Numbered from the stretch's first letter, positions 36,551 to 46,226 are shown. The stretch is 64,000 nucleotides of DNA from an uncultured Clostridium sp. (GCA_938036545.1 CALHQJ010000010.1:50809-114808); one strand, 5' to 3'. The notes: generated from the sequence alone by a model not told the origin. Program-made: numbers and translations.

Positions 36551-37288
36551 ATGATACGTATTTTATTAGTAGCCATTATCTTATTTTCTTTTTTAGTCTT
36601 AAGTATTCCCATCCTGATTTATGAGCATTTTCTGGGAAAGAAAAATCCGGATAAAAGAAACCAACAGAGTCTTAAGATTGTTCAGTTTATGTTCCGGCTT
36701 ATTTTAAAAATAAGCGGAGTTTCTTATACAGTAGAAGGACTGGAAAACATTCCAAAAGATACGGCTGTTCTTTATGTAGGAAATCACAGAAGTTATTTTG
36801 ATATTTTGCTGGGTTATGTTACAGTCCCTGGATTGATGGGATTTGTAGCCAAAAAAGAGATGCTGAGATATCCGTCTTTAAGAGACTGGATGCGGAACGT
36901 CAACTGCCTGTTTTTAGACAGGGAAAATATCAAAGAAGGGTTGAAAACCATTCTGAAAGGAATCGAACAGGTAAAAAGCGGAATTTCCGTCTGGATTTTC
37001 CCGGAAGGAACCCGCAATCGCAATGAAGACCGGAAGGATCTGCTTCCATTTAAAGAAGGAAGCCTGAAAATTGCAGAAAAAAGCGGCTGTCCGGTAATTC
37101 CGGTGGCTATGGTGGGAACAGCGGATATTTTTGAAAAACATATGCCATTTATCCGTTCTTCTAAGGTTACGGTCCGCTATGGAAAGCCGATTTACTTAAA
37201 ACAGCTTCCTCCAGAACAGAAAAAGTTTTCAGGAGCTTACACCAGAGACGTGATAATCGGAATGTTAAAAGAGATGGAGCAGGAGTAG
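36551..37288 (+). CDS. plsC: 1-acyl-sn-glycerol-3-phosphate acyltransferase
   Basis: This 245-residue membrane-bound enzyme acylates lysophosphatidic acid. The catalytic HX4D is in GNHRSYFDIL near residue 79, the substrate-binding FPEGTRNR near 157, and PVIPVAMVGT near 186. The N-terminus has a membrane helix. GGAGGA at 36537-36542 selects the ATG at 36551; an in-frame ATG at 36494 would add 19 residues without a good ribosome site. pheA starts 2 nt after its stop. Confidence 0.93.
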   Translation: MIRILLVAIILFSFLVLSIPILIYEHFLGKKNPDKRNQQSLKIVQFMFRLILKISGVSYTVEGLENIPKDTAVLYVGNHRSYFDILLGYVTVPGLMGFVAKKEMLRYPSLRDWMRNVNCLFLDRENIKEGLKTILKGIEQVKSGISVWIFPEGTRNRNEDRKDLLPFKEGSLKIAEKSGCPVIPVAMVGTADIFEKHMPFIRSSKVTVRYGKPIYLKQLPPEQKKFSGAYTRDVIIGMLKEMEQE

Positions 37289-37290
37289 AC

Positions 37291-38427
37291 ATGCAGAGTT
37301 TGGACTTACAGGAGATTAGAGGAAAGTTAGATCAGATTGACAAAACCATTACGGAACTTTTTGAAGAGAGAATGAAGCTGTGTGCAGACGTGGCAGCCTT
37401 TAAGATTGAAACAGGAAAGGCCGTCTATGACGGGGCCAGAGAGCAGGAAAAGCTGCATACAGTCGGGGGACTGGCTCATGGCGAATTTAACCGGCAGGCA
37501 GTGACGGAGCTGTTTTCCCAGATTATGACCATCAGCCGCAGATACCAGTACCAGCTTCTGGCAGAACATGGCAAGGTTCCGGATTCCGGTTTTGAACCGG
37601 TTGAACATTTGGCCAGGGACGGGGTTCGGGTAGTATACCAGGGAGTAGAAGGGGCCTACAGCCATGAAGCGGCAATGCGGTATTTTGGAAAAGACGTTCC
37701 GGCTTACCACGTCTCTTCCTGGGAGGAAGCCATGGAAGAAGTCAGTCAGAAAAAGGCGGATTATGCAGTCCTTCCCATTGAAAATTCTTCCGCAGGAGCA
37801 GTAAGCGGCATTTATGATCTGTTAGTGAAATATAATAACTACATAGTTGGGGAAGTGTTTCTGGACGTCAACCACGCTTTATTAGGACTTCCAGGAGCCG
37901 CATTAGAAGAGATCAAAACCGTGTACTCCCATCCCCAGGCGCTGATGCAAAGTTCGGAATATTTAAACGCCAATAAAAACTGGCGCCAGGTCAGCGTGGA
38001 AAATACGGCTATGGCGGCCAAAAAGGTATTAGAAGACGGAGACAGGAGCCAGGCTGCAGTCGCCAGTGAAAATGCGGGAAGAATCTATGGCCTCACCCCA
38101 TTAAAGACCAGCATTAATCACAATAAATGCAATACTACAAGATTTATCGTGGTGACCAATCGGCCGATTTATCAGATTGGAGCCAAAAAGGTAAGCATTT
38201 GTTTTGAACTGCCTCATAAAAGCGGTACGCTGTATAACATGCTGGGCAATTTTATTTTCAACCATGTAAACATGATAATGATTGAATCCAGGCCTATAGT
38301 GGGAAGAAATTGGGAATACCGGTTTTTTGTAGACATTGAAGGCAGCTTAAGCGACGGTCCGGTTCAAAACGCATTGCTGGGAATCTCTCAGGAAGCTGTA
38401 GGAATGCGGATTTTAGGAAATTACTGA
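37291..38427 (+). CDS. pheA: Bifunctional chorismate mutase/prephenate dehydratase
   Basis: This 378-residue enzyme turns chorismate into phenylpyruvate. The AroQ-type chorismate mutase domain covers about 1-90 (IRGKLDQIDKTITELFEERM). The prephenate dehydratase domain about 108-285 begins VVYQGVEGAYSHEAAMRYF and has the catalytic TRF in NTTRFIVV. A C-terminal ACT domain (about 298-375) has GTLYNML and the phenylalanine-binding ESRP motif, so feedback inhibition is expected. It sits between plsC and a DUF815 gene. Confidence 0.95.
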   Translation: MQSLDLQEIRGKLDQIDKTITELFEERMKLCADVAAFKIETGKAVYDGAREQEKLHTVGGLAHGEFNRQAVTELFSQIMTISRRYQYQLLAEHGKVPDSGFEPVEHLARDGVRVVYQGVEGAYSHEAAMRYFGKDVPAYHVSSWEEAMEEVSQKKADYAVLPIENSSAGAVSGIYDLLVKYNNYIVGEVFLDVNHALLGLPGAALEEIKTVYSHPQALMQSSEYLNANKNWRQVSVENTAMAAKKVLEDGDRSQAAVASENAGRIYGLTPLKTSINHNKCNTTRFIVVTNRPIYQIGAKKVSICFELPHKSGTLYNMLGNFIFNHVNMIMIESRPIVGRNWEYRFFVDIEGSLSDGPVQNALLGISQEAVGMRILGNY

Positions 38428-38445
38428 TAGATAGAGGGAACAAGT

Positions 38446-39726
38446 ATGGATACTTCAAGGTTTGTGCTGTACAGAAATTTGGAACATCAGGATTTATTTG
38501 GCTCTATGGCAATGCTGCTGGATGGAGACGGGCCGGCTCAAATGGACGGCTATGCCTGTGCCAACCGTTTACTGGAGCTGGCGGCAAAGTACGGTTTTGA
38601 GGGAAATCTGTGGCACTGCTTTCTGGCGTACTGCTTGGCAGCCCATGAAAATGCCTACAGTACAGCCTGCGAGATAGTAGGGCCGGTTCACGGTACGATT
38701 AATGAACTGGCAGCCCATGATTTTTCTATGATGAAGGAATTATTTGATAAGGATACCACACTTCTTTCAGGCGGAATATGGGGATACTTATCTGATTTCC
38801 ATGGGGCGGAGAGAACGGGAAAGGTTTTTAACCGGAGAATCCGCGATCGGATTATAACATTGGCGAAAGAACTGGAAGAAGCAGACAGCACAGAAGAATT
38901 TCAAAGACTGGTTACGGGCTTTTACAAAGAATTTGGCGTGGGCCGGTTTGGCTTGAACAAAGCCTTCCGAATTGAAGAACGGGATACCGAAACGGGATAC
39001 CGAAACACATGGATTGAGCCTATTACCAGTATTGAGCATGTGTATTTAGACGATTTGGTAGGTTATGAGATTCAGAAAGAGAAGCTGATTGCCAATACAG
39101 AAGCATTTATTGAGGGAAAAGAGGCTAACAATGTGCTTTTGTACGGAGATGCGGGGACAGGAAAATCCTCCAGCGTCAAAGCCATTTTAAATCAGTATTA
39201 CGACAGGGGACTGCGAATCATAGAAGTGTATAAGCATCAGTTCCGCTGCCTGTCCGACGTGCTGGAGGAGATTAAAGACAGAAACTATAAATTCATTATT
39301 TACATGGATGATTTGTCATTTGAAGATTTTGAAATCGAGTACAAATACCTGAAAGCAATTATTGAAGGAGGGTTGGGGAAAAAGCCGTCTAATGTGCTGA
39401 TTTACGCCACATCTAACCGCCGGCACCTGATTCGGGAGAAGTTCAGCGATAAGAGAGAGATGATGGATGACCTTCACGAAAATGATACGGTCCAGGAAAA
39501 ATTGTCTCTGGTTTCCAGGTTTGGAGTGACCATTTATTTCGGGGCGCCGGACAAGCTGGAATTCCAGAACATTGTAAAGGTTTTGGCAGAACGTTACGAT
39601 TTACATATTCCGGAAGAAGAACTTTATGCAGAAGCAAATAAATGGGAACTGTACCACGGCGGTTTCTCCGGACGGACAGCCACCCAGTTTATTACTCATT
39701 TGTTAGGAAAACAGTCAAAAGAGTAA
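38446..39726 (+). CDS. DUF815-type AAA ATPase
   Basis: This 426-residue cytoplasmic protein has an N-terminal region of about 190 residues and a DUF815-type (PF05673) ATPase domain. Walker A GDAGTGKSS lies near 233-241, Walker B-like FIIYMDDLSF near 285, and the sensor-like NVLIYATSNRRHLI near 317, followed by RFGVTIYF. Molecular role unknown. It is in an operon with pheA upstream and ppx/ppk downstream (12-nt gap). Confidence 0.88.
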   Translation: MDTSRFVLYRNLEHQDLFGSMAMLLDGDGPAQMDGYACANRLLELAAKYGFEGNLWHCFLAYCLAAHENAYSTACEIVGPVHGTINELAAHDFSMMKELFDKDTTLLSGGIWGYLSDFHGAERTGKVFNRRIRDRIITLAKELEEADSTEEFQRLVTGFYKEFGVGRFGLNKAFRIEERDTETGYRNTWIEPITSIEHVYLDDLVGYEIQKEKLIANTEAFIEGKEANNVLLYGDAGTGKSSSVKAILNQYYDRGLRIIEVYKHQFRCLSDVLEEIKDRNYKFIIYMDDLSFEDFEIEYKYLKAIIEGGLGKKPSNVLIYATSNRRHLIREKFSDKREMMDDLHENDTVQEKLSLVSRFGVTIYFGAPDKLEFQNIVKVLAERYDLHIPEEELYAEANKWELYHGGFSGRTATQFITHLLGKQSKE

Positions 39727-39738
39727 GGAGGATGCTCC

Positions 39739-41307
39739 ATGGCAGCGATACAGACATTTGCAGCAATTGATATCGGCTCCTTTGAGATGGAACTGAGCAT
39801 TTATGAAATATCCCCTAAAAGCGGCGTTTGCGTGATTGACAGGATCCGCCATAGAATTGCACTGGGACGGGATGTTTATAAAAATGGAAAAATCAGTTAT
39901 GAATCTATTGATGAGATGTGCCGCGTACTGGAAGATTTTTCCAGGATTATGAAGGGATATAAAGTTCAGGCATACAGAGCTTATGCCACCAGCGCCCTCA
40001 GGGAGGCGGAAAACAATCAGATTGTTCTGGATCACATGAAAGTCCGCACAGATTTAGATGTGAAAATTATCAGCAATTCGGAACAGCGTTTTATCAGCTA
40101 CAAAGCCATTGCCGTAAAAGATGCAGAGTTTAACAAGATTATCCAAAAAGGAACTTTGATTGTAGACATTGGGTTTGGCAGTGTTCAGCTTACCCTGTTT
40201 GACAAAGACACACTGGTTACAACCCAGAATCTTCCTTTGGGCGGTCTCAGGGTAAGAGAACTGCTGTCAGGGGTTCAGGCCAACATGGAATTAACCATGG
40301 AGTTAATCGGGGAGATTGTGGAAAACGAGCTGTTTACTTTCCGCAAAATTCATTTAAAGGATCGGGAAATTAAACACATTATCGGAATTGGACGAAATAC
40401 CGGTTACCTGTTTAGAGATCCGGTAAAAGGTATTGTGCCGGAGCGCCTGACAACGGAAGAAGCCCGAACCTACTATCAGGAACTGATTCATCTCGGTCTG
40501 GATACGGCGGCAGATAAATTTGGAGTAAATGAGGATTTTACCAAGTTCTTATTGCCAAGCGCCGCCATTTATAAAAGCATTTATGATATGACAGGGGCAG
40601 AGATAATCTGGCTTCCTGGAAGCAGTATGTGCGACGGAATTGCTGCAGATTATGCGGAAAAGAGCCGGCTGGTGAAATTTAACCATGACTTTGAACGGGA
40701 TATTGTCATAGAGGCCCGCAACCTGGCAAAGCGGTATAAATGCCATACCAGCCACAACCAGGCATTAGAGAATTATGCCCTGGGGATTTTTGATGTGACC
40801 AGGCGGTACCACGGAATGGGGAAAAAGGAGCGGCTTCTGCTGCAGATTTCCGTGCTGCTTCATGCCTGCGGAAAGTTTATCAGTATGAAAAATGCCAATG
40901 AATGCGCATACAATATTATTATGTCTACGGAAATCATTGGTCTGAGCCATTTGGAACGGGAAATCGTAGCCAATGTAGTCCGTTACAATATAAGGGATTT
41001 TGAGTATGACAAAGTGCATCTGGAATTAGGCGCATTTCAGAGTGGGCTGACGGATGTAGACGTAAAGAAAGTTACCGTTTTAATCGGAAAACTGACCGGT
41101 ATTTTAAGGCTGGCCAATTCTATGGACAGAAGCCATAAGCAGAAGCTGGCAGGATGCAGGATGATTCTGAAGGAACGGAAATTAATTATTACTACAGATT
41201 ATGAAGGAGACATAACATTAGAACGAGTGTCTTTTGAACAGAAGGCAGATTTCTTTGAAGAAATCTATGGGATTCGCCCGATTTTGAGGCAGAAAAGGAA
41301 AGGTTAA
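39739..41307 (+). CDS. ppx: Ppx/GppA family exopolyphosphatase-like protein
   Basis: This 522-residue protein has the ASKHA phosphatase half (AAIDIGSFEMELSIYEI at the start; YATSALREAENN near 87; SEQRFISYKAI near 114) and an HD-type C-terminal half (LLLQISVLLHACGKFISMKN near 372). Members hydrolyse polyphosphate or pppGpp. The second phosphate loop reads DIGFGSVQLTLF where the family usually has DIGGGS-E, so catalytic use is uncertain. The ppk start lies 2 nt after the stop, tying the two together. Confidence 0.85.
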   Translation: MAAIQTFAAIDIGSFEMELSIYEISPKSGVCVIDRIRHRIALGRDVYKNGKISYESIDEMCRVLEDFSRIMKGYKVQAYRAYATSALREAENNQIVLDHMKVRTDLDVKIISNSEQRFISYKAIAVKDAEFNKIIQKGTLIVDIGFGSVQLTLFDKDTLVTTQNLPLGGLRVRELLSGVQANMELTMELIGEIVENELFTFRKIHLKDREIKHIIGIGRNTGYLFRDPVKGIVPERLTTEEARTYYQELIHLGLDTAADKFGVNEDFTKFLLPSAAIYKSIYDMTGAEIIWLPGSSMCDGIAADYAEKSRLVKFNHDFERDIVIEARNLAKRYKCHTSHNQALENYALGIFDVTRRYHGMGKKERLLLQISVLLHACGKFISMKNANECAYNIIMSTEIIGLSHLEREIVANVVRYNIRDFEYDKVHLELGAFQSGLTDVDVKKVTVLIGKLTGILRLANSMDRSHKQKLAGCRMILKERKLIITTDYEGDITLERVSFEQKADFFEEIYGIRPILRQKRKG

Positions 41308-41309
41308 GT

Positions 41310-43469
41310 ATGGAAGCGCAGGAAAAAAAGGATTTTTTAAATCCCCAAAATTATGTGAATCGAGAACTGAGCTGGATCGAGTTTAATTATCGAGTACTCA
41401 GCGAAGCCAGGGATAAAAGTCTTCCCTTGTTTGAGCGCTTGAAATTTTTAAGCATTACCTCTTCCAACCTGGATGAGTTTTTTATGGTTCGTGTGGCGTC
41501 CTTAAAGGATTTGGTTCATGCCAATTATACCAAACCGGACATTGCAGGAATGACGCCAGGAGAACAGTTGGAAAAAATCAGCAAAAAAGCCCACGAGCTG
41601 GTCAGCGTCCAGTATTCTACCTATAACCGTTCGATTATTCCGGCTTTACACCAGAATGGTCTGAACGTATTGGACGGCTATGAGGATCTGACTCCTCAGC
41701 AGGAGGAGTATGTAGACAAATATTTTAAGGAAAATGTATATCCGGTACTGACGCCTATGGCAGTAGACTCTTCCCGTCCCTTCCCGCTGGTTCACAATAA
41801 GTCCTTAAACATTGCCGCCCTTTTAAAAAAGAAAAAGGGCGGAAAAGAGCTGGAATTTGCCATGGTTCAGGTTCCGGCTGTTCTTCCGAGAATCGTGGAA
41901 CTGCCGGTGACGGTGGCAGAGGATGGGAGAGAAAACCATAACGTCATTCTTCTGGAAGAGATTATTGAAAAAAATATGCAGTCTCTGTTTTTAAATTATG
42001 ACATTATTACGGCTCATCCATTCCGGATTATGAGAAACGCAGATTTGACCATTGACGAGGAAGAGGCAGTGGATCTGCTGGAAGAAATCCAGAAGCAGTT
42101 AAAACGCCGCCAGTGGGGAGAGGTAATCCGCCTGGAGATCGAAGAAAAGATGGATAAGCGTCTGTTAAAGATTCTGAAAAAAGAACTGGCAGTCAGCAGC
42201 GAGGACATTTTTGAGATTAACGGGCCTCTGGACTTGACGTTTTTAATGAAGATGTATGGAATGTCTGGCTTTGAGCGGCTTAAAAATCCGCCTTACCAGC
42301 CCCAGCCGGTGCCGGAGCTGATGAATGATGACGACATTTTCACCAATATCCGAAAAGGAGATATCCTTCTGCACCATCCTTATGAAACCTTTGATCCGGT
42401 GGTGAATTTTGTCCGTGCTGCGGCAAAAGACCCCAGTGTGCTTGCAATCAAACAGACTCTGTACCGTGTCAGCGGCCATTCCCCTATTATTGCGGCTCTT
42501 GCAGAAGCGGCGGACAACGGCAAACAGGTATCTGTACTGGTAGAGTTAAAGGCCAGATTTGACGAGGAAAATAACATTATCTGGGCGAAAAAACTGGAAA
42601 AGGCAGGATGCCACGTTATCTATGGTCTGGTGGGTCTAAAGACCCACAGCAAGATTACCCTGGTAGTCCGCAGGGAGGAAGACGGAATCCGCCGCTACGT
42701 CCACCTTGGAACCGGAAATTATAATGATTCTACGGCCAAGCTGTATACCGACTGCGGCATGTTTACCTGTAATCCGCTGTATGGCGAAGACGCTACAGCT
42801 GTCTTTAACATGTTGTCAGGATATTCGGAACCTCTTAGCTGGAACCGTCTGGCAGTGGCTCCATTATGGCTGCGGGATACTATGCTGCGCCGCATCCGAA
42901 GGGAAAAGGAAAATGCGGAAAACGGCAAGAAAGCCCACATTATTGCGAAAATGAACTCCCTGTGCGACAAGGAAATCATTGCGGCGCTGTATGAGGCCAG
43001 TTGTGCCGGCGTTAAGATTGAGCTGATTATCCGTGGAATCTGCTGTCTGAAGGCAGGGGTAGCGGGACTTAGTGAAAATATTTCCGTTCGTTCTATTGTG
43101 GGAAATTTCCTGGAACACAGCCGGATTTTCTATTTTGAGAATAACGGCTCTCCCAAACTCTATATGGGAAGCGCAGACTGGATGCCAAGAAATTTAGATA
43201 AGCGGGTGGAGATTGTATTCCCTGTGGAAGCAGAAACGGTACGGGAACAGGTGATGCACATTTTAGAAGTCCAGCTTGCAGACAATGTAAAAGCCCACAT
43301 TCTTCAGCCGGACGGAAGCTATGAAAAGCCAGACCTCAGGGGAAAAGTGAAAGTCAATTCCCAGGATCAGTTCTGTGAAGAAGCTGTTCATAACGCAGAT
43401 TTAGAGAGAAAGAAAATCGATCCGGCAGAGAGAAGAACCTTTATTCCAATCGAAAGCCAGGAAAACTAA
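41310..43469 (+). CDS. ppk1: Polyphosphate kinase 1
   Basis: This 719-residue enzyme builds polyphosphate from ATP. It starts YVNRELSWIEFNYRVL, the family N-domain signature. The autophosphorylated histidine should be in LKTHSKITLVVR near residue 447, and VHLGTGNYNDSTAKLYTD near 462 is the second conserved block. Full length. Last gene of the plsC-pheA-DUF815-ppx operon, followed by a strong terminator. Confidence 0.95.
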   Translation: MEAQEKKDFLNPQNYVNRELSWIEFNYRVLSEARDKSLPLFERLKFLSITSSNLDEFFMVRVASLKDLVHANYTKPDIAGMTPGEQLEKISKKAHELVSVQYSTYNRSIIPALHQNGLNVLDGYEDLTPQQEEYVDKYFKENVYPVLTPMAVDSSRPFPLVHNKSLNIAALLKKKKGGKELEFAMVQVPAVLPRIVELPVTVAEDGRENHNVILLEEIIEKNMQSLFLNYDIITAHPFRIMRNADLTIDEEEAVDLLEEIQKQLKRRQWGEVIRLEIEEKMDKRLLKILKKELAVSSEDIFEINGPLDLTFLMKMYGMSGFERLKNPPYQPQPVPELMNDDDIFTNIRKGDILLHHPYETFDPVVNFVRAAAKDPSVLAIKQTLYRVSGHSPIIAALAEAADNGKQVSVLVELKARFDEENNIIWAKKLEKAGCHVIYGLVGLKTHSKITLVVRREEDGIRRYVHLGTGNYNDSTAKLYTDCGMFTCNPLYGEDATAVFNMLSGYSEPLSWNRLAVAPLWLRDTMLRRIRREKENAENGKKAHIIAKMNSLCDKEIIAALYEASCAGVKIELIIRGICCLKAGVAGLSENISVRSIVGNFLEHSRIFYFENNGSPKLYMGSADWMPRNLDKRVEIVFPVEAETVREQVMHILEVQLADNVKAHILQPDGSYEKPDLRGKVKVNSQDQFCEEAVHNADLERKKIDPAERRTFIPIESQEN

Positions 43470-43473
43470 TAGA

Positions 43474-43523
43474 AAAACCGATCGCTCTGGCCTTGATATC
43501 ATCAGGCAGAACGGTCGGTTTTG
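43474..43523. terminator. Bidirectional terminator between ppk1 and the phospholipase gene
   Basis: AAAACCGATCG pairs with CGGTCGGTTTT, with a second inner stem TCTG-CCTTGAT / ATCAGGCAGA. A-tract and T-tract flank it, so it can serve both convergent genes. Confidence 0.75.
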
Positions 43524-43533
43524 CAATCTCTGA

Positions 43534-44514
43534 TTAATCCCTTACGGGAAGCCCGCTGTGGTAGGAATAATCTCCCAATTCATCCAGCAAAAATTCATAA
43601 GAAGAAGGGTTGGACAGCCGCCCTCCGCTTAACAGCTCGTCAATGAGAGAGTAAATGACCCCGCATTTGGTGAGAGCTCTATGGAACAGATCCGGAAATG
43701 AGGCGGTGGAAGCCATCTGCTGATTCCATGGATTGCACCAGACTTCATGGTTGGAATTTAAACTTTTTCTCGGAGAGGAAACTTTGTCAGTCACAATTTT
43801 GGTAGAAGCAATGGGGTGCTTTAAAAACAGGGACTCGACAAATTCAATGCCAGCCTGCTTTTTTCCGGATTTATCTGCCAGGGTACGGCAGCCGAAACGC
43901 ATAGCCAGAATGGAACGCTGAACCATTCTGGGCGTGACGCGGAAATTGTTTTTGTAGGTAATGGGATAGTAGGTTTCATTAATACACTGAGCCAAAAATC
44001 GGGAAATAAACTGGGTCTCGAAACCATTTAAACAAATAGTGGCGGCCTGATTAAACTGGGATGGCAGCTTGTGCTTGTACTTATACAGCAAAAGGGCGTC
44101 AATGTCATTCTCCAAAAGGGCATGGAGGCCGTGGTGGTGAGAAGTAGGATTGGTGACATCATAGCCGATACGCCCATAGACAAAGGGATGGCAGGTATAA
44201 TCGCCGATATAGTGTCCCAAATAACCGCAAAAATAAGCCAAAGCCCGTTCTCGCTGCTGTTTTGATTCGATTTTTGCAATGTTGTTCAGGCAGCAGCGGA
44301 AAAATTGATTGACATGGTGTTCGTGCATATAGGAGCCGACATTCCGGTAATCTCTATGGCGCAGAATGGGAAGATTATAGAAAAACATATCCGGTCCCTG
44401 AAGCCCCAGCTGATAGAGCCAGCGGTATTTGGCAATAATAAGTTTTAACTGGCCAGAAGGCATATTGTTGTAAGCCTTCATGCCCAGAATGTAATGTGTA
44501 GTAAAACCAGGCAT
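43534..44514 (-). CDS. Zinc-dependent phospholipase C-like protein
   Basis: This 326-residue protein begins MPGFTTHYILGMKAYNNM and is rich in histidines at the spacing of the zinc phospholipase C fold (PF00882): LQGPDMFFYN, VGSYMHEHH, CGYLGHYIGDYTCHPFVYG and THPTS-like NPTSHHHGLHALLENDID. No signal peptide, unlike secreted phospholipases, so a cytoplasmic hydrolase of the same fold is likely. ATG at 44514 has GGAG 8 nt upstream; the upstream TTG at 44520 is too close. Confidence 0.8.
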   Translation of the reverse strand: MPGFTTHYILGMKAYNNMPSGQLKLIIAKYRWLYQLGLQGPDMFFYNLPILRHRDYRNVGSYMHEHHVNQFFRCCLNNIAKIESKQQRERALAYFCGYLGHYIGDYTCHPFVYGRIGYDVTNPTSHHHGLHALLENDIDALLLYKYKHKLPSQFNQAATICLNGFETQFISRFLAQCINETYYPITYKNNFRVTPRMVQRSILAMRFGCRTLADKSGKKQAGIEFVESLFLKHPIASTKIVTDKVSSPRKSLNSNHEVWCNPWNQQMASTASFPDLFHRALTKCGVIYSLIDELLSGGRLSNPSSYEFLLDELGDYSYHSGLPVRD

Positions 44515-44543
44515 AATCAAGACTCCTTTCCTTTTCTAATATT

Positions 44544-44571
44544 CTATCACAAAAAGGATGAATTGTGATAG
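44544..44571. promoter_or_regulatory. Palindrome in a divergent promoter region
   Basis: CTATCACAA and TTGTGATAG form perfect 9-bp arms around a 10-nt spacer, between divergent genes. It may be an operator for a dimeric regulator or a hairpin. No T-tract follows. Confidence 0.45.
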
Positions 44572-44632
44572 TGGTTTTGGGCATAAATTCTTCTGGAAAA
44601 GAATAGAAAATAGAAAAAGACAAGGGGCAGGT

Positions 44633-46096
44633 ATGGCGGACTTGATTCATCTGATACATAAGGCAGTCTGGGGGCCGTGGCTCCTGGTAATTTTTCTTGG
44701 AACAGGAATTTATTTGACCATTTGTTCCGGCGGATTTCAGATAAGAGGGATTAGAACCTGGATGGGACAGACTGCCGGAAGCCTGGTAAAATCTTTAACG
44801 TCCGGTTCCCATAAAACGTCTCAGTTTCGGACTGCCTGTACTGCTCTGGCCGCCACAGTGGGAACCGGAAATATTGTCGGCGTGGCTACTGCGCTGGCCG
44901 CTGGAGGACCTGGGGCAGTTTTCTGGATGTGGGTATCGGCGTTTATCGGAATGATGACGGCTTACGGGGAAACCTGGCTGGGAATTACCTATCGGCGCAG
45001 GAAGGAGAAAAGGACAGAGGAAGGAAATGCAGAAAATGGAACGGCTGCAGAGACAGAGGAAAAATGGATCTGCGGCCCCATGGTTACGCTGAAATACGGA
45101 GCAAACTGTCCGGCAGCAGCAGGCGCATATGCTCTTTTTTGCGTGTTGTCCTCTCTTGGAATGGGAAGCATGGTACAGGCCAATTCCCTGGCAGAAACGG
45201 CAGAATTTACCTGGAATGTGCCAAGAATCTGGTGTGCAGTAATACTGACAGGGGCAGCTGGGATGGTGATACGGGGAGGAATTGGGCGGATTGGGCTGGC
45301 AGCAGAAAAACTGATTCCCTGGTCAGCCGGAATTTATCTGGGAGCTTCGGCTCTGGTGCTGGCATGCTGCTGGAGACAGATTCCCAGGGTGCTTCTGGAA
45401 ATTGCTGTAGATGCATGCTCTCCGGCATCAGCAGGAATCAGCATAACCGGCGGCGCTGCAGGATGGGGAATGAAGACCGCAGTTCAATACGGAATTGCCA
45501 GAGGGGTATTTTCCAATGAAGCAGGACTTGGCAGCCTGGCGATTCTACATGGGTCGGCAGAAAATACGACGCCGGAAGAACAGGGAATGTGGGCAATGTT
45601 TGAGGTGTTTTTTGATACGATTGTGGTATGTACGGTAACAGCCCTGGTGATTCTTTGTGCGGCGGCTGAAAAGGGGGTTCCAATTCAGGACGGCGCTTCT
45701 CTGGCAGTCCGCAGCTTTTCCGAATTTTTAGGAACAGGCGGAGAATATGCGGTAGCTCTGTCCATGATGCTGTTTGCATTTGCCACGATTATTGCATGGT
45801 ATTATATGGGAAAACAGGCGGCAGATTACCTTTTTGCAAAGAAAGGCGGGGGGATGGCGGAAACAGTTTATGACATTTTGTATTTAGGCGCTGTTTTTAT
45901 GGGATGTATGGCTAAGGTAAATGCGGTTTGGGAACTGTCAGACATCTGGAACGGCCTGATGGCGCTGCCAAATATTGGAGCAATTCTGTTGCTGGCAAAC
46001 CGGATTCGCTACCCCGGCCCACTGGGTAATAAAATAAAAATGCCCCTTGACAGTTTTCAAGAAGATCCGTATACTTACCATAGTAAAAGGGAGTAG
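44633..46096 (+). CDS. AGCS family amino acid:cation symporter
   Basis: This 487-residue transporter has about ten membrane helices and the AGCS signatures FRTACTALAATVGTGNIVG (about 68-86), GGPGAVFWMWVSAFIGM, and YGIARGVFSNEAGLGS near 285. It takes up alanine or glycine with Na+ or H+. An extra acidic loop (about 130-145, EKRTEEGNAENGTAAETEEK) is unusual. AAGGGG precedes the ATG at 44633. Its last codons contain the promoter of the next transcript. Confidence 0.93.
   Translation: MADLIHLIHKAVWGPWLLVIFLGTGIYLTICSGGFQIRGIRTWMGQTAGSLVKSLTSGSHKTSQFRTACTALAATVGTGNIVGVATALAAGGPGAVFWMWVSAFIGMMTAYGETWLGITYRRRKEKRTEEGNAENGTAAETEEKWICGPMVTLKYGANCPAAAGAYALFCVLSSLGMGSMVQANSLAETAEFTWNVPRIWCAVILTGAAGMVIRGGIGRIGLAAEKLIPWSAGIYLGASALVLACCWRQIPRVLLEIAVDACSPASAGISITGGAAGWGMKTAVQYGIARGVFSNEAGLGSLAILHGSAENTTPEEQGMWAMFEVFFDTIVVCTVTALVILCAAAEKGVPIQDGASLAVRSFSEFLGTGGEYAVALSMMLFAFATIIAWYYMGKQAADYLFAKKGGGMAETVYDILYLGAVFMGCMAKVNAVWELSDIWNGLMALPNIGAILLLANRIRYPGPLGNKIKMPLDSFQEDPYTYHSKRE
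46047..46075 (+). promoter_or_regulatory. Consensus promoter inside the 3' end of the AGCS gene
   Basis: TTGACA at 46047-46052 and TATACT at 46070-46075 are spaced exactly 17 nt. The predicted start, about 46082, is where the riboswitch begins. Confidence 0.85.
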
Positions 46097-46213
46097 CTCA
46101 CATCAAAAGCCGGAAAGAAGAGGCTTTGGGTGTCATGCGCTGTCGTCATCACGATTCCTGACAGAAGCTGTGGGGGAATCCGGTACGCATATTAAGAAGC
46201 GAGACTTTTATTG
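46081..46213 (+). promoter_or_regulatory. yybP-ykoY (Mn2+-sensing) riboswitch
   Basis: The segment starts TAAAAGGGAGTAGCTC and ends GCGAGACTTTTATT, the two conserved strands of the yybP-ykoY class. A GTCGTCATCACGA block lies between them, as in known examples. Outer stem: TAAAAG at 46084-46089 pairs with CTTTTA at 46205-46210. It lies before a CaCA cation exchanger, a typical target. The AGCS stop codon (TAG, 46094-46096) is inside its conserved GGGAGTAG. The class identification is by motif recognition only. Confidence 0.82.
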
Positions 46214-46226
46214 TATCTTTTGTGGT

